From Bacteroidaceae bacterium (GTDB lineage: Bacteria > Bacteroidota > Bacteroidia > Bacteroidales > Bacteroidaceae): 46,679 nucleotides of DNA. Numbering within the stretch: position 1 is the stretch's first letter; every line of letters begins with the position of its first letter. Position numbers and translations under genes: made by a program. The notes below the pieces were generated by a model. It saw only the letters and a list, made by a program, of their open reading frames with translations. It was not told where the DNA came from and did no database searches. Shown here piece after piece: positions 45,716-46,679 of this stretch. Where the stretch lies: positions 1 to 46,679 of the forward strand of contig JAFUYM010000066.1 of NCBI GenBank assembly GCA_017470525.1. Direction: 5' to 3'.

Positions 45716-46426
45716 ATGGCAAAATTCAAGCGTATTCTGCTCAAACTTTCGGGTGAGAGTTTGGCAGGGGAACAGAAGCAGGGCATCAATGTGGAGCGAT
45801 TGAACCAGTATGCCCAGCAGATTAAGGAGATTGCAGAGATGGGGGTGCAGATTGGCATCGTCATCGGTGGTGGTAACATCTTCCGCGGATTGAGCGGAGC
45901 AGGCAAGGGCTTCGACCGCGTGAAGGGCGACCAGATGGGCATGTGTGCCACGGTCATCAATTCGCTGGCATTGTCGAGCGCACTCGGCGCCATCGGTCAG
46001 AAGAACCGTGTGCTCACCGCGATTCACATGGAGCCGATTGGCGAGTTTTACAACAAGTGGAAAGCCATTGAGGCATTGGAGGCGGGCGAAGTGGTCATCA
46101 TGGGCGCTGGCACAGGTTCTCCTTATTTCACTACCGATACGGGCTCCTCTTTGCGAGGCATTGAAATTGAGGCAGATGTGATGCTGAAAGGTACCCGTGT
46201 GGACGGTGTCTATACGGCTGACCCCGAGAAAGACCCGACTGCCACGAAGTATCACGATATCACCTACGCAGATGTGATTGCGCAGGGCTTGAAAGTGATG
46301 GACATCTCTGCCACCGCCATGTGCATGGAGAACAACCTCCCCATCTATGTCTTCAACATGGACGTCCTCGGTAACCTGAAAAAGGTGATGGAGGGTGAGG
46401 ACATCGGAACGCTCGTACATAACTAA
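45716..46426 (+). CDS. pyrH: Uridylate kinase
   Basis: A 236-residue cytoplasmic kinase of the amino-acid kinase fold, phosphorylating UMP to UDP. Motifs are RILLKLSGESL near the start, IGIVIGGGNIFRG (about 45-57) and the ATP-binding GTGSPYFTTDTGSSLR. Standard length. The gene is divergent from pyrE, another pyrimidine gene, which suggests shared regulation. It is followed by two hairpins and a terminator. Confidence 0.97.
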   Translation: MAKFKRILLKLSGESLAGEQKQGINVERLNQYAQQIKEIAEMGVQIGIVIGGGNIFRGLSGAGKGFDRVKGDQMGMCATVINSLALSSALGAIGQKNRVLTAIHMEPIGEFYNKWKAIEALEAGEVVIMGAGTGSPYFTTDTGSSLRGIEIEADVMLKGTRVDGVYTADPEKDPTATKYHDITYADVIAQGLKVMDISATAMCMENNLPIYVFNMDVLGNLKKVMEGEDIGTLVHN

Positions 46427-46432
46427 TCAATC

Positions 46433-46470
46433 GCACTGCTCCAGTCCGATGAAGCGGACTGGAGCAGTGC
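46433..46470. repeat. Perfect 16-bp inverted repeat after pyrH
   Basis: GCACTGCTCCAGTCCG (46433-46448) and CGGACTGGAGCAGTGC (46455-46470) pair perfectly around a 6-nt loop. A further direct copy, CGGACTGGAGCAGTCCG, follows at 46478-46494. Confidence 0.85.
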
Positions 46471-46496
46471 GGCACGTCGGACTGGAGCAGTCCGAA

Positions 46497-46524
46497 AAAG
46501 AGGTTGTGGAAGACCTCTTTTTTT
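46497..46524 (+). terminator. Terminator of pyrH
   Basis: AAAGAGGT (46497-46504) and ACCTCTTT (46513-46520) form an 8-bp stem followed by TTTTTTT. The remaining bases to the window end (46525-46679) hold nothing that I can identify. Confidence 0.8.
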
Positions 46525-46679
46525 GTTGCTTATTTCCCAATCCTAAAATCCGCAACTATCATCCAATACACGATTAAGGGTAGATTTATGAGTCGTTAGT
46601 AGCAGCTTTCAGTAAAAAGCAACAGCACAACATCAATATGTAGCCACCATCCCCTTACCCCACGATGCGACTTGAGGTA

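Overview
The window looks like chromosomal DNA of an anaerobic member of the Bacteroidales, most probably Prevotellaceae. Supporting signs are the Bacteroidetes-type promoters (TTTG, 19-20 bp, then TAnnTTTG) upstream of many genes, the near absence of Shine-Dalgarno sequences, the gene families (DUF4954 protein, class I fumarase, ATP-dependent PEP carboxykinase, reverse rubrerythrin, aldo/keto reductase, GH43 secreted enzyme) and the abundance of Bacteroidales-type lipoproteins and secreted proteins. Genus and species cannot be fixed from the sequence alone.

Layout. 1-3.1 kb: a secreted Asn/Gly/Arg-rich protein, ribonuclease HII and a gluconate 5-dehydrogenase-like SDR (minus strand). 3.2-4.6 kb: GTPase HflX. 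4.6-10.3 kb: a tripartite RND efflux operon (membrane fusion lipoprotein, RND pump, TolC-like channel) with a divergent AraC regulator. 11.3-18.5 kb: repeat arrays, an HU-like protein, a DUF4954 beta-helix protein, an M16-family protein lacking its zinc site, and a GH43 enzyme. 18.5-20.6 kb: tRNA-Pro and pckA. 20.7-23.6 kb: RNase H1, reverse rubrerythrin, rubredoxin and a dihydrouridine synthase. 23.6-27.4 kb: an EamA transporter, then an accessory island of four overlapping genes: a HaeIII-like nuclease, a second nuclease-like protein, a small protein and a Y1 (REP-associated type) transposase. 27.6-33.1 kb: housekeeping minus-strand genes (TPR protein, rsgA, frr, a small hypothetical, fumarase) and an AraC regulator. 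33.2-38.4 kb: a plus-strand redox/metal cluster (ferritin-like, PNPOx-like, small winged-helix protein, ZIP transporter, atypical rubredoxin, metallo-beta-lactamase-rubredoxin fusion, radical SAM protein, flavodoxin). 38.4-46.7 kb: polysaccharide flippase, lipoprotein, aldo/keto reductase, TraB/GumN protein, a broken gene fragment, argH, SRPBCC protein, pyrE and pyrH.

The most unusual property is repeat invasion. At least three families of long imperfect palindromes occupy intergenic gaps (family A: 2026-2172, 14329-14472, 35744-35853; family B: 34161-34357, 44179-44360, 44836-45003; family C: 22217-22308). Palindromic or tandem repeats also sit in frame inside genes: a family C copy forms the linker of RNase H1, a hairpin element interrupts the efflux fusion protein, a 14-residue element occurs three times in the flippase (which also has a heptamer array), and a 72-bp tandem duplication extends HflX directly after its start. 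A Y1 transposase of the type linked to REP palindromes is present, with two hairpins at its 3' side. This suggests, but does not prove, a source for some of these elements. Short heptamer and octamer tandem arrays lie at several promoters and operon gaps.

The genes in which the repeats sit remain open, so the host tolerates insertions as surface loops, linkers or terminal extensions. The best candidates for undescribed biology are this coding-sequence invasion, the nuclease-transposase operon, and the redox cluster combining a hydrolase-rubredoxin fusion with radical SAM and flavodoxin genes.
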